DNA of 64,000 nt, taken from positions 558,001 through 622,000 of the forward strand of contig JAHLKG010000003.1 in the NCBI GenBank assembly GCA_025526995.1, in the 5' to 3' direction. How positions within the stretch are numbered: position 1 is the stretch's first letter; the number at the start of each line of letters is the position of its first letter. Below the pieces are notes generated by a model. The model was not told the origin of the DNA. It worked only from the letters and a program-made list of their open reading frames with translations, and did no database searches. The position numbers were made by a program, and so were the translations under genes. This DNA is from Powellomyces hirtus. Taxonomy: Eukaryota > Chytridiomycota > Chytridiomycetes > Spizellomycetales > Powellomycetaceae. This document shows positions 1 to 13,414 of this stretch, piece by piece.

Positions 1-3000
1 CAACCCTCCATCTTCTTCTGCTCATTCACCACCACCAATCGCGGGCACAGTGAAAGACGCTCTGATTAAAGCAAACGGACTCCAATTCATTCTGAGCGTT
101 CTCAGCGTCAAAATTAATGTTTCTGACAATGCCGATGAATATGATGCGGAGCGCATTGCACGCTCACTGGCGGAATGCGCGATCGACACTTTGGGCGTCC
201 TGCTTGCGGATGACGATGGCAACAAACGCGTATTTCGCCTCATGAGAGGGTACGATGAGCTGCTCACTCGCATTTGCGTGAAACCCGCTCGACCAGCCTG
301 GGATGGACTGCTTGACGCGGTATTCCGGTTGACTGCGGATGGAAAGCAGAAAAGCGAACCGAAGGTGGAGGGTAGCATTCCTCCACCGCGTATCCGCAAT
401 GGGGACGCAATCGACCTGCTAATCCATCTCTACGCGCATTGTCCTTCGCCGCAGCGATCCACCCTCATATCACGACTCGGCGACATGGCCACCGCAAACG
501 AGGCGAACAAAGCCATCTTGCACAACTTTGGGGCGTTCAGCCTGATCATGAAACTTGTGCTTCCCGTCGCCGCCTCCGACAATATTGACACCAATAGCGA
601 CCCTAAGCATCTTGCGGACATCATGCGCGTGCTCACGGCTATCGCGGGATACTCTCTTACCGTCGCCGAAGTCAAGCTCGTCCTCCAGTGCCTCTGTAGA
701 CGCAACATTGCTTACGATACGTCTAGCGTCATGGAGGGTGGGACATGGTCCGCTGCCATTGGGAGAACGTCGTTGTCGTCTTCGTCGCGACGCACTTCTG
801 TTACTTCTGACACTACTAGTGTGACTGCCACAACAACCACCGCAGTTCACTTGGAAGACGACAGCAAAGCTGTTTCCACGGTACAGGAATTGCCCCTGTG
901 GTACGATGCTTTGATTCATACCGTTCTGGAGATTGCGCATAAACAGGATGGAGATCTGGACTTTTTCGCCTTGGATGGAGAAAGCGGTATGTCTGTTCAG
1001 CCAATACCGAGATTTCCAACCGGAAACAATGGCTGGAGCTTCGCGACCTGGATCCGTATCGCCGCCCCTCCTGCAACCACTACTACTACGCACGGCATTG
1101 ACAACAGCAGGGACATACAATACCTGTTGTCGTTCAGCACAGCCTCCGGAGATCAGCAGTGCGACTTTTACATCCGTAACCGCGTACTCTGCGTCACCAT
1201 CATCCGCAACGGCAAGCCACACGTTGCGACCGCCCACGATTGCACGCTGCAATATGGCAAGTGGCACTCGGTCGTCGTCTCGCACAGTCACCCCAAACTC
1301 CCCTGGGCGACAAGTTCTGAATGCTCGTTGTATGTCGATGGTGTGCAACGATGGAAAGGGAAATTGGAATACCCAGAATCAACGCAGTACCCGCTCGCAC
1401 AACTCGGAGCTCCAGCTGTACCACATACTCGCAAACACCATCAGCATCAACAACAACAACCAGGCACAACATTCATGGGTCAGATCACGTCCCTGTATTT
1501 GTTTGACGATATCATTCCTTCACATACTGTTGCCCAGATCTTCGCAGCAGGTCCCGCTCGTGCGTCGCATCTGGGTCGAGGGCTGGGAGAGCGCACGGAG
1601 GATGCGAATGCGAGCGGTCCGACCACACCCACAGGCTTCTCGCCCTCTCCATCTACCTCATCGTCGCAGTCCGACTTTATGAACAGGATTGCATTGGAAC
1701 TTCATCCGCTCGCCACGACTGGGAATGCGTTGCCTTCCTCCAACGCGTCGGCTCCGGCACCGTCGAGTGTCGTTACGTGCGGAACGAAATGCTTCCAGAC
1801 GGCTCTGCACGCACTCGGTGGGATTGGCATCCTGATTCCGATACTCGCACAGGTTGACCTGTCTGGCGGAGCGCTTGCGCATCACCAACACGATGCCAAC
1901 ACGGTGGATAGCGAGCCTGGTGCAGAGCTTGGTAGCGACATTAGCAGCAACATAAATCATGCGGCGGAAACGACGATGATTCGAAAATTACGCACCGCGT
2001 CCTTCTTCGAGCTGCTTGCCTGCGTCACCGCCAAAGACAGCACGCACCGCAATGTTTTCTACGAGATGAAGGGTCCGAAACTTGTCGCTGCGTTGCTGCA
2101 GATGAACGATCACGCGGCGTTGGGCGTTGAAGTTTTCCAGTCCTTGACCAAGTTCCTCGAAGCTGTGGCATCGCACCCTGATCTCAGCAACGCCGTGCAA
2201 GAAAACTTGATTTTTGAAGTTCGCATCTGGGCTACGACACCAGCGTACGTGCAGAAAGAGTACCTGCTATTTGTGGAAGAGCTGGTCGCGTCCAATAGGG
2301 TCGTATATTCGAAACGCTTTCGTGCTGCCTTTTGGATCGATGTGCTGGAACGGTGGTATAGACGTAGCAACGGCACCCCATCAACAACAGCAGCAGAGCT
2401 GGCTGATCTCCGTGGGCTGTTGATGGACATCATACGCGCGTTCCTGCAGCATGCACCGACGGCTTCTGATCTCGAGCGGTTGCTCAGGACTCTCACAGTT
2501 TCCCCGCCCGACGACGCCGGCGAGAACGAGGATGGACACGTGGCCGAGTGTCTCCGACTCGTCCTTGAATTGGGTACTGCACCGAATGGTGGAAGCAAAT
2601 TTTTGGAACGGTTGCTGCACCATGGCGCTGCTCATGTCCTGCTTCACCTTTTGCGCGACAATAATGCGGGGTCTGGGAAAGACACTCGGCGGGTAGTGCC
2701 AGTCCTGGCCCTCCACTGCATTGCCGCTATCTTAATGGCCGATAAGGTACCCGACAAATGGAAACGCAGGTTGCAGCTCGTAGAACTCAACTGGTTCAAC
2801 AAGATTTCCACCCACACTGCTGCCGCTGGCACAACCAATGCCACCGTTGGCAGCAGCACAACGACAACACTCTTGTCCCTACCAGGCGCGACCTCTACAC
2901 CTCTCCCCGTGAACTCGTCCACACAACCGCCGGGGCCAATTGTTTTCTCGCGCATTCTGGCCGATGCCCCTTTTACTCCGGACATTTATCATGCACTCTT

Positions 3001-6000
3001 GCAACTTGCGATTGAAGAGCAGGTGGTCAATTGGCAGACGCTGGAATTGATTGTGGCACCCGTTGACATGCGTGCTGCTAAAGTCAAGAATCCGGCATTC
3101 TTTGGCACCATCTTGCAGTTGCTTCTAAGTTTGGGCTGCAGCGAAAGTGCCGGGCCAGATACGGCGCAACACCAGCAGCAGCAGGTTCCGAACTCATTAA
3201 AGTGCAGAGTTATTCACGACCTACTCGTCTTGGCTTCACGCAATGAGAACGGTGACAGGATCAGGAAAGCCGTCAGATGGCAGCCTGCGTTCCTCAGGTT
3301 TCTCCCGCCCGCTTCTATTGTAGGCGCGGGAGCACCATCAGCGCCAATACCAGCAGCAGATGACGACGCCGATGCCACGCGTTTGTCCAATCTCGTCTTT
3401 GAGGCTCTCACAACGTTCACACTCGACACGTTCGAGAAGGATCGTAAAGCTTGGCGATGCGTCCAGGATACCGCCATATACATATATGTGCTGTTCAACG
3501 AAACGCAAGTCGACCGTGTTTTGAGGACGTTCCTGGAGAGGTTGTTGCATACGATCAGGGGCGAGCTGGCGGGTGGGGATCCGAGGTCTATTTCGGGCGC
3601 CAAAATGGAAAACATTGTGCACGTTTTGCTATTTGTCGAAGAGTACATGTTCCACCACCATAGTCTAAGAGATATTCTCGCCCACGATCTCCGGAGCCAA
3701 GATGTCAAACGATTCGCGTTCCTCGGTAGTCACGCGGATCTCGTCGGGAGCGCGCTCCTCCGGAACAACAGCTTCAGCGATGAATCTCACGTGCAGATTT
3801 CTTTTCCGCTTGGTGAATGCCGATCCTTAGCGGAAGAGTGTTTGGAACTTCTCACATGCCTTTTGGATCTCGGTGTTACGAACGTGCGCTTGGATGATGG
3901 CGCGGAAAAGAGCCATGTTCGGACCGGCGGACTCGTGCGGCTGGCAATCCGCATTTTGCTATCCGGACTGGCGGTGCCAGAAGAAGAGACGTGGCATCTT
4001 ACCCTTCGTCATTTAATCCCGTTACTCGACAAGCATGCTGCGACGTTTTCGGAGAGCAAGAAGGATCGTGGGCTGTATGTGCTTGGACACGTCCACGAAG
4101 CGTATGTCGTGTGAGTAGTAGCATTCACTTTTTCGGACAGTCATGTAGCGCTTTTCTCTTCGCGAATCAAACTATTCTGACATATGTTGTGACACAGCGC
4201 GCAAAGCGGGGCTGAGCACGAGCACCCAACGTCAAACTACCGTGTCCTGCTCCCACTCTACATGCTCGTTGTTAGCCGATGGCGAGACAACGTCGCTGCT
4301 CTTTCAGACGGGACAAGCTCTGAAGATCCACCGATTGTGCCCGACATTCTACTCACCGAAGCCCTGGCGGACCAAGACATCTTCAACCATCTCGTCAGCA
4401 GTCCAGTCTGGGCTGGAGTATTTGACAATCACCTGTTTCCTGTCATGCGCATCGTCGAACAGGAGCAGTTTGCAATTGTTCCCCTCGTCACAAAACGCTT
4501 CTCGCGCGCCGCAAAGACTCTTATAGCCGCATGGTGCAAAGACGAACACCTAGTCGAGACGGCCAAAGCGGCCATCGACCAGGCCCTGCTCAATGCCAGC
4601 TGGAAGCGCAGGGAATTGCAGGTCCGGGCCCGCATCGACTGGGAAAAAGAGACAGAAATGGATCGCCGATGCGTCGCGAGAGATCTCTGTGCCCTCTGGA
4701 GGACCTTGACGCAAGAACGAGGCATTTGGCACCCGTATCTGCCCGAATCGGCAACCACGGGCGGCGTGCGCAATGTAGCTCCGCCGCCACCCCCTCGACG
4801 CTGGAAATTGGACAGGGCGGAGAACTCGCTCCGCATGCGTCGACGAATGGCGGTCAATTGGGAATTTGACCCGCACGACAGCGCGGCGGCCAAACGCGAC
4901 AAGACATTCAAACCAGATTCAACGCCGTCCCGCGGCGGAAGTCCCAAACTGTCCCGGACCAGCACTTCTAACTCGATATCTCCCTTCGAGCGAAAACGCC
5001 TCGAGGTCGAAAAGCCTCGAGCGCGCCTTGATCCGTCTGTACTGTTCCCACCAGATGTCCTCAAGGGCATTAGCACCGTAGACGTGGCTCCTCCAGATGA
5101 AGCGGAGGCGGAAGAAGAGTGGAATCTTCTCAACGACGACGACCTGCATGGCATGTACTCTATCGTTGGTCTAAACGGGTCGGGCGTGGACGCCACACAG
5201 CGCCTCCTGTATTCATCCGATGGCGAGATGATTCTGCTCATGACGCCCGTGAAAGGCCGTCTCGAGCTCACGCCAACGCATATCCTCTTCACTGCCGATA
5301 TCAAGGCCACCACTGCCGACCTGTGCGACTCAGAGCGCGATGCCGTCCTCACCCTGATGACGGACAACCGCGCCTGGCTCAAGGAACGGGCCTGGCCCGT
5401 CTCGGATCTCACCGACGCGTACCTCCGTCGTTACATGCTCCGTCGGAGCGCACTCGAGCTCTTTTTTACTGATAAAACCAGCCACCTCTTCAACTTCCCC
5501 GTCCTCTCCAACAATGGAACTCTCAAAATGGCTACTAAAGAACGCGCAAAGTTCCTGAAAGCCCTTCTCGCCTGCAGACCGCCCCTGCTAAACAGAAACA
5601 TCGACCTCAGAAACCTCCCTTCGGACCTCGCCAAACGATCGAATATGACTGATCGGTGGACCAGACGGGAAATCTCTAATTTTGAATATCTCATGTGGCT
5701 CAACACCGTCAGCGGACGCACGTACAACGATCTTACGCAGTATCCAGTCTTTCCATGGGTTCTCCGTGACTATACCAGTGAGACCATCGACCTCACGGAT
5801 TTGTCTATCTACCGAGACTTATCGAAGCCTATTGGCGCGCTCGATGATGCCCGCCTCCAGCAGTACCTAGAGCGCTATAACGCCTTTGACGATCCAACAG
5901 GTCGCATCAAAAAGTTCCATTACGGCACCCACTACTCTTCGGCCGCCTCTGTCCTCTTCTACCTTCTACGGCTCGAACCTTTCACCAGCCTGCATATCGG

Positions 6001-7998
6001 TCTACAGAGCGGGAAGTTTGATCATCCCGATCGACAGTTTCATGCAATGCAAAGTTGCTGGAAGTCGGTCTCCACGGGTGCGGGCGACGTCAAGGAGCTC
6101 ATCCCTGAGTTCTTCTACATGCCGGAGTTCCTGATAAACGAGAACGAATTTGACCTGGGAACTAAGCAGACCGGCGAAGTGTTGGGCGACGTGGTTCTCC
6201 CGCCATGGGCCAAGACGCACGATGAGTTCATCCGCATTCACCGCGAAGCCCTCGAAAGCGACTACGTGTCTGCCCATCTGCATGAATGGATCGATCTCAT
6301 CTGGGGATACAAGCAAACTGGGGACGAAGCGATCAAGGCAAACAATGTCTTCTACTATCTGACATACGAGGGCGCCATCAATATCGATTCGATCAAGGAT
6401 CCGGTGGAACGCCGATCTATTGAAGACCAGATCAACAATTTTGGCCAGACGCCTTCACAGTTATTTAAGAAACCGCATCCCGCTAGACGACCCGCTGTCA
6501 GCGCAGCTGCAAACCGCACCTTGTTCAGCAGCCCGCAGAATCACAAAAGCTACCTTATAGAGGTCAAGCAACCTGCAGGAGTTCTGTTTATTGCCGCTTG
6601 TGGAGGCGGGTCGGCGGGTGAAGATCGACTCAGAGGTGAACTGTCTGGACTATCCGGAGTGCAGGGGCGTTTGATCACAGTCGATGATGCCATGTCGTTC
6701 CGATCGCATCGATGGACGGGAGCGACTGACGATACCCCCTTTGTCTGTGATTTGGACCAGGCACCATTACGAAACAGGTGCGTTGGATTAACATTGGTGG
6801 CCACTGGCGTGTCGCCGGACCTTGCTGACCTGACCTTCCCTTGTTTTTCCCAATTACAGGAAACTGCCATTCCAGCTCGGATCGTCCGTTCATCCACATG
6901 CCCAACTGTATGCGGCAACGCGCGACGGACGATACCTTCTCGCAGGCGGCAGTTGGGACTGCTCGTTTCGGATTCTCGACCTGGACGTCAGCGTTCCCCA
7001 GCATCATACGCATGGCCATCATCACCACCATCATCACAGCAGTGCACAAACCCCATTGTATCCGCGCACGGTTGACGCCGTCTACGGCCATCGCGATGTC
7101 GTCACCTGTCTTGCCATCTCGGATGACGATCGCATCTTGGTTACAGGTTCACGCGATACGACCGTCATGACCTGGGATCTTGAGTTCAGCAATGCTGTTG
7201 GCAGCGTCGGTGGCAGCATCAACAGTAACAGCAGCGGAGGCAGCGGCGGCGCATATCCCATTGTGTCCAGAGGCACGAGGAAAGTCTTTTGCGGTCACGA
7301 CGAAGGCGTCACGGACGTGGCCATCAATATCGACCACGGCCTCGTTGTCTCGGGATCTTCAGATGGAACAGTCATCCTCCACACCCTCCACGACGCGGGA
7401 TACCTCCGCACCATCCACCCACAACCTTCCAAACCCGACGAAACGCTCAGCGTCCGCCGCGTCCTCGTCTCCTATACAGCCTGCGTCGTCATCTACTCGG
7501 AAGTCATCCCACGTGAACACCCTCTGCCACCGATATCCATCTCGTCGTCGACGTCAGCATCTGCCTCGGCCACGATGGATGCTGAGTACGATGCCCAGGC
7601 ACAGCAGCGCCGCGGATCGGCCCCTGCCCTAGGAAATGTGTGTTACCTCCATGCTTACACCATCAACGCCAGGCCCCTCCGCTCCCGCATGTTTCCGATC
7701 CGTCTGAAAGACGTGAAGTGCGCACCCGATGGCGAGCATCTTGTTGTTGCCGACGATAGAGGCGGAATTTCCCTGCTGAAAACTCACAAGTAAGTCCTGT
7801 CTGTCTTCGCACAACGTGAATTTGTATGCTAAAGACTTCGACGTGTTTTGTAGCTTCAGTGTTTTGCACCGGTTCGACGTCTCCATCTCAGTAACATCTG
7901 TCTCCATCTCCCTCGACCAACGGTACTTCTTCCTCGGCCGCAAGGATGGCCGCATACTGGTCCTTGAGCACGATGCGAAGGCGACCAACCGCTCCTAG
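1..7998 (+). CDS. BEACH/WD40 giant protein (neurobeachin/LvsA/BPH1 class), 5' truncated
   Basis: Proteins of this class act as scaffolds in vesicle, lysosome and membrane traffic. The frame is open from base 2 to the left edge, so the N-terminus lies outside the window. Four exons fit: to 4110, 4198-6777, 6860-7789 and 7854-7998, all with GT/AG ends and matching phase, giving at least 2587 residues. In order I see helical-repeat sequence, a ConA/LamG-like domain (window residues about 335-470, NGWSFATWIR and LYVDG), a long solenoid, a PH-like domain (about 1680-1825), the BEACH domain (about 1860-2130; SNFEYLMWLNTVSGRTYNDL, LIPEFFYMPEFL, EWIDLIWGYKQ) and C-terminal WD40 repeats (GGSWDCSFRILD, SGSSDGTVILH). 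A linker between WD repeats (7002-7037) holds 10 His in 12 residues. The 3' end converges on msrA. Family assignment is firm; the exact subfamily is not. Confidence 0.93.
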
Positions 7999-8382
7999 CA
8001 ATGATGTTCCTTCGCCGACAATCATCCCATTTGATATTCCTCTCATTCATACACGTAAATACCACCCAAGGCGCTTGCCAGCGTACACTGGGACATTGTC
8101 TGACACGGCCGTCAGAGGGCGCGCAATTCCCTCATCTGTACATATGCACATTTTTACATTATATACCCGCGCTCCTTTGCCGAGAGGCTTTTTGCTGCTA
8201 TCTACACAAGGTTCAAATAATTGACAATTATCTTCTGCATCGCAAATTTTTGATGTTCAACAATCTACTCTGTCTCATTTTCTAAAGTAGCAGATATGGA
8301 GTATTTCCAGGACAAAATGGTATGATATAAGGACTAGATACAATGGGATTTAGCCCGGCGGGGAATCACCTTCACCGATGGT
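7999..8382. other. convergent 3' intergenic region
   Basis: This is the tail-to-tail gap between the BEACH gene and msrA. It is AT-rich, suits 3' UTRs of both genes, and shows no credible reading frame or RNA gene. Confidence 0.7.
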
Positions 8383-9218
8383 TTACTGTCCACCGTACAG
8401 CTCGTGTATCCTATCCCACGAGCGCTCAAAGTGGGTTGGGCATTCGTAGCCATGCGGGTTCTTGTTCAAATAATCCTGATGGTAGTCTTCTGCGTTCCAG
8501 AAGGTTCCCATCGGCTCAATGGTGGTGCTAATGGTGTGTTTACCGAAGTGATGCTGTAGGTCCTTGATGGACGTGTTCGCGGCATCCTTCTGCTGTTCAC
8601 TATGGTAGAAGATGGCGGAGCGGTACTGAGTGCCCGTATCACCGCCCTGCCTGTTCTTGGTGGTTGGGTCGTGCATGCGGTAGCTGTAAGGGGGCGAAAC
8701 AGTGAATGAGAGACGAAAACTTGAATAATCAACTGTAGTAGATGGAGCTTACAAAAAGTCCAGCAGGTCCTTGTATGGAATCTCCGACTCTTTGTACTTG
8801 ACTTGCAATACCTCAGCATGGTTTGTTGTGCCTGTGCATACTTGCTTGTAGGAAGGCTGATCGGCAACGCCTGGGGACACGAGAAGGAGAGGTTGGGCGA
8901 GTTGCAATTTCTCCGCTCGATGACTGACGATTGCACTTGTGACCACTTACCACCAGCATATCCGACAAGAGTCTCGATGCTCTTGCCATACTTCTTTTGA
9001 AAAGATTTCTCTACGCCCCAGAAGCAGCCAGCACCAAACGTGGCAAGATTGTATTGGCCCGTGGGGTCTGCGGGGAACCCGGTGCCTGATGCTGTTGAGC
9101 CCATTGTTGCGGAAGAGGAGAGCGTGCGAGAAAGAGCGAGGATGCGGAGGATAGTGGTGTGTTGACGAAAGATGGTGCGGTTCGAGTTGAGTGCGGCCTT
9201 TATGGGGAAACGTTGCAT
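8383..9218 (-). CDS. msrA: peptide methionine sulfoxide reductase A, probably mitochondrial/cytosolic
   Basis: MsrA reduces methionine-S-sulfoxide in proteins using thioredoxin. Three exons fit: 8951-9218, 8753-8870 and 8383-8683. The introns (80 and 69 bp) have GT/AG ends, and joining gives the continuous motif [20 protein letters not shown]. The catalytic GCFWGVE is present (Cys in exon 1), followed by HAEVLQV, the [13 protein letters not shown] region and [11 protein letters not shown] chose the ATG at 9218 because the next 35 residues are rich in Arg, Ser and hydrophobics and lack acidic residues, like a mitochondrial presequence. An in-frame ATG at 9104 (MGSTASG) would give a cytosolic form, and one more lies at 9260. 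Length is about 228 residues, normal for the family plus a leader. It is divergent from the next gene, sharing a short promoter of about 180 bp. Confidence 0.93.
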
Positions 9219-9396
9219 GCCCTTGGGGAGATCTATTGGGGATGCGGAGTGAGACGTCAACGTGTTACAAATCGACGGTGGAGGCGGAGGAATGGCGGAG
9301 ACAAACGCCGACGCGACGCGCTGTCAAATGGCGCGAATTGAGACTTGAGCCTAAGTTAGCACTGCGGCACAAAAACAACCGGGCCAAACGCCACGG

Positions 9397-10244
9397 ATGT
9401 CTAAACGAAGAGGGTCATCGCCAACGGCCCTGTCGCTGTCGAGCGAGCTTTCGCAGACGGCGAAACGGATTAGGCAGAGTGAGCTGGCGCCTCTGCCCAG
9501 CTCCGTCGGTCTTGTTGTTGTTGCAAACCGGCGCACCAAAAGCGAAACTCTTCAGCGAAAATATCCAGGGAGTACTGTCATTGACGTCACTTCAAAAGGA
9601 CCAATGCCGTGGCGTAAGTTCTCGCCGTTCTATCCGCACGGGGATATTCCCGTCCCGACACAACCTTCACAGAAAGGAATGAGCGTTGAAGGCATTTGGT
9701 ATGGTGGGCGTGCTGGCCAGCAGAGGCCGCGGAAGTCCAAGCGTCCGTTCATTTCTGTATCCGACACTAATTGAGTGGTCGGTCGGGCTCCGTCTGCAGG
9801 CAGGGTCTCAAATGTTTTGAGAAGGAAGGAGTGGATGTGTCGAAGTTGACCAAGACGGACATGAAAGACATGAAGCGAGGAAAGTCCTTGCGGCGAGGAA
9901 AAGTTCTGGGGCACGCTCAGAGATGTACCGCGTCTTCGCCCAGCTCCTCTCCCAGTGACCACCTGTTGGGCTACTTACAAGCACGGAAAAGGATTTACCT
10001 TCCCGCATATCTGACACTCCTGGAACGGATGAAAGATGAAGTACAAGAGTTGAAGGCTTTGAGGGAAAAAAGCGGATTGATTCTATTGGATTACAACACG
10101 AACGAAGACATTGAGAACTGCCAGAAGCCTTTGAGTCATGCAGGATTGGTGGGTCATAGGAGAGGTCCTGCCAGTATCTTACCCTCTCCTAACTCCTCAT
10201 ATCAGATCAAGCTTTACATAGAAGATGGCTATCCTAAAGTTTGA
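9397..10244 (+). CDS. conserved protein of unknown function (NRRTKSETL...LDYNTN type)
   Basis: I recognise the pattern of a conserved hypothetical family found in fungi and some bacteria (possibly DUF6939) but know no activity for it. Three exons fit: 9397-9698, 9800-10148 and 10206-10244, giving 229 residues. Joining at 9698/9800 restores SVEGIWQGLKCFEKEGVD. Conserved-looking blocks are NRRTKSETLQRKYPGSTVID, MPWRKFSPFYPHGDIPVP, ARKRIYLPAYLTLLE and ILLDYNTNEDIENCQKPLSH. The last intron, 10149-10205, is 57 bp with no in-frame stop, so its retention would simply insert 19 residues. I prefer splicing because it yields PLSHAGLIKLYIEDGY and the intron contains a CTAAC branch-like sequence. No signal peptide or membrane segment is visible. 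Confidence 0.82.
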
Positions 10245-10568
10245 CTGAATCTACAGCAGCGCAGGTCAATCTCTCAAGTCTCGATAGGCTACTTTTGAAA
10301 TGAGTTTCACATTTTTCGCCCCTCGTCACTCCCATCACGGCTGTATATCGCTGCAGGGAGTTCAAAGAAGTATCGCGACTTCGTGCTGCAGGTGTAACGC
10401 CCAAGCGAAGCCTCCGCATGGACGCGGTTGACACATGTTAAATGGATATGGAAAAAGCCAAAATTGTATTCCAAGAAAATATTGTGCCAGTCGCAAACCC
10501 CAAGCTTTGTGTGCAATGGTGGCCTTACGATAACATGTCTAGGTTCCATGTCGCACAGGTACGGGTAT
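10245..10568. other. convergent 3' intergenic region
   Basis: This is a tail-to-tail gap between the unknown protein and the coiled-coil gene. I see no gene; both 3' UTRs should lie here. Confidence 0.6.
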
Positions 10569-13414
10569 TCACCGCGCGCTGAAGTGTGGTGCTGGTGTGT
10601 TGGAGCTCATGTCAAGAATGTCCTCGCTGCTAGAATCCATGCAAAGGATATCTGGCTTCAGTTTTTGGTTGATCTCATCCACATTTTGCTGCAAGGCAGC
10701 AAGAATGTGATCATACTGCGGTCCATCGTCGCTGCTGCTATTGCGATGGAGATGCTGGTATATGGGGTGGCCGTAACGGGTGGGATTTGGGAATGGGGGC
10801 AGAATTTGATCGTCGTCACCACCTGAGGACGCCTCATGGTCGAGCAACGACTGGACCTGTGCGTTCAGCTTCGCTGCCAGTTCGGCGACGCTTTGACGGA
10901 GCTGATCAATTTCCGTGTCTTTGATACCAGCGTTCGAGCGGTACGTATTGATCTCCTTGACCATGCGGGCGTTCTGGTCCGTGAGTTGAAGATTCTGGAT
11001 GTGCAGAAGGTGCTTTTCGTGCTCTTTGTTGGCGACAGCGGTTTGTAGCTGGTTCACGTTGCGAGCGTGCTGATCTTCCTGCGCGGTGAGCTCGTAGATG
11101 CGGGATTCCAGCGCCGCGCGGTTGGCGTCGGAATCCGCCAGGTCCTCAGTGAGTTGCGAGATGCGAGCGTCCAATTCAGTGGCACGAATGGCTTTCTGCT
11201 GGAGTTGCGAGCGGAGTGCGGCACCTTCGTGTTCCATGGCGGCTTTGGCAGCAAGGAACTTTTCGTTGATGGCAAGGAACTCGTCTTTTTTCTGACGTTT
11301 GTAGTCGTGGACTTGCCGGCGTTCTCTGTCGAGCTGCATTTGAAGTGACGCGACGAGATTTTCGATCTCCTTGATGCGCGCCGTGAGCCCGTGGATGGTT
11401 TCATCTTTAACGGTGACTGTTTCACGGAGCTGCTTTTCGGCAGCTCGAAATGAGTCCAGTTGCGCCTGTGACTCGCTCAGCGATCGTTGCAGGCCGGCAA
11501 TCTTGCCCGATACCACGACAAGGCGGGCTTGGTTTGCTTCCTTCAGTTCCGCGTTTGCCGCACTTTGCGTTGTAAGCTTCTGGGTGAGCTCATTCAGCTG
11601 ATCCTGAAGTCTCTTCATAGACGACTTCGCATTCTTCAGCTCGCGATTAGCGCGCTCCTGTTGCGCAACAAGTTCCTGCTGGCCTGTCTTCACAGCCCCG
11701 CGTAGCTGCTCAGCCTCGCGTTTCCCCGTCTCGATGCGCGAATGCAATTGCTGCTCCTCCCGCTTGAGTGAGTCGACCTGCGCACGATACTGTTCCGCCG
11801 TGGACTTTTGACTCTCGACCTCACCCTGCAGACTGAGTTTCTCCGACTGATATTTGGAAACCTTGCTCTCAACCTTGGCCAGCTCCTCCAAGGTGCGCGA
11901 ATGTTTTGCGATCGTCTTCTCCAATTCTCTTCTGAGAGCTGCTTCAGACGCAATCAATCGCTCGTTTTCCTCTTTTTGAGTCGAGAACCGAACCGTCAGC
12001 TGATCGATGTTTTGCTGCGCCTTCATGTGAAAGACAGAAACATCCGCCAGCTGTTTCGTCAACTTGCGTTCGTTACTCTCTCGCTGCTCCAGCTCCCGCA
12101 CTTGCTGCTGATTGCGTTCCAAAAGATCCCTGATCTCCTTCTGTGCATTTTCGTGGGCGGACCGATGTTTGGCAGATTCGCTAATATACTCCCGCTGCTG
12201 CTTTTGGATCGTCTGTTTCACCTCCCGCAGTTCATCTTCCCGCTGCGAAAACAAATCTTCGACAAGCACAAGCTTTTCGTCGAGTGATGCACGCAGCTTT
12301 CGCTCCACGGTGTACTCTTCCTCGCGATCAGTAAGCATCTGCGTCAATTTGCGGATCTCGCTTTCCTTTCCCGCCAATTGTGCAGAGATCTCATTTTTGG
12401 CGTTCATGAGCTGCTTGACGGCATCATTGAGCTCTCGTTCACGGTGTTGGGCCTCGGCAACCAACTTTTCAAATGATTGCACATGCGCTTCATGTCGGCT
12501 TTTGGTTGAATTCCATGTCGTGACGTCTTTCGAGTGTCTGCTCTGCAGTTGCTGGATCTCCCGGTGCATGGATAGGCACTCTTCTGACTTGGTGGCAATG
12601 GATTTCTCCAACGACCGCACATGCGACTCGCGGCGCCGCTCTGTGTCACTCAGTTCCTGTCGGTGGCTTCGTTGAAGAGCTTGCACTTCTGACAGGAGCT
12701 ACAAGGCCAAGGACATCTACGGGTTGGTGAGACGGATCACATGCCAAAGAACGAGCATCCATCCAAACCTTGTGGTAATCCTTCTCCAACTGATAGTAGC
12801 GGCCACGCTCACTTTCGAGGACGGAAAGTAAAGGATTATCTCTGTCCACAGATGCCTGCTATGATAGGCAACGATACATCAGCACGCGCATTTGGCAGGA
12901 TGGCAGGATACACCACCAGCTCGCGGACCTTGACATCATGCATGCTCCCTTCCTTGTTAACATTCAACCTCCAGGCATCAGCCGATAGAGTCCTCGCATG
13001 CCGCTGAGAGCATGGGGACGACGGCGTCCTCACTACTCCACCCGGCGATTTTGCCCTCCCAGCCAAATGGGCATATCCATACACCGGACGTTTGGATGAC
13101 GACTCCGACGGCCTCTCGCAGCAATAGTTACGCCATTCTCCCGGCTCCGATCGCCTCAAGTCGGTGTCCAACAGATCCCTCACTGTGCGAGCATTGACAT
13201 GCAATCGCTCCTCCGGCCTCGTGGCGTCGGTTTTGAAGATGGCCGCGCGGACGGCAGCAGTGTCACGGCTTGGGGATGAGGGAAATGAGCGCCGCGAAGG
13301 CGAAGACGGGGCGCCGGCACTTTTGGAAAAGAGCGCGCGTTCCCGTTCCAGTGCCCGCAGACGGTCCTCTCGCCCGCGTACATACGAGCTGGAGACCCCC
13401 GCTGCGGTAGACAT
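10569..13414 (-). CDS. large coiled-coil protein, 900 residues
   Basis: No enzymatic domain is visible. Three exons fit: 12929-13414, 12769-12855 and 10569-12698, every junction at phase 0. Joining gives MHDVKASVDRDNPLL and LEKDYHKLLSEVQALQR, which run smoothly into heptad sequence. The first 160 residues are Ser/Pro/Arg-rich and disordered (SSPSRRSFPSSPSRD). Residues about 170-830 are almost uninterrupted coiled coil rich in Glu, Gln, Arg, Leu and Lys. The C-terminal 70 residues are acidic and disordered. The architecture suits a structural, centrosomal/basal-body or trafficking scaffold, but I recognise no ortholog and assign no function. The first intron (12856-12928) uses the weak donor GTCCGC, so that junction is the least certain. 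Confidence 0.85.

Noticed and set aside
470..1348. 292-codon minus-strand frame
   Set aside because: It is the antisense shadow of the BEACH gene; it has no recognisable motif and the plus strand reads as a conserved protein.
4429..5412. 327-codon minus-strand frame
   Set aside because: It lies opposite the BEACH-protein exon 2; Arg/Ser-rich composition is typical of an antisense frame.
11808..12675. 159- and 187-codon plus-strand frames
   Set aside because: They are antisense shadows of the coiled-coil gene, with Leu/Ser/Cys-rich sequence produced by reverse Glu/Gln/Lys codons.
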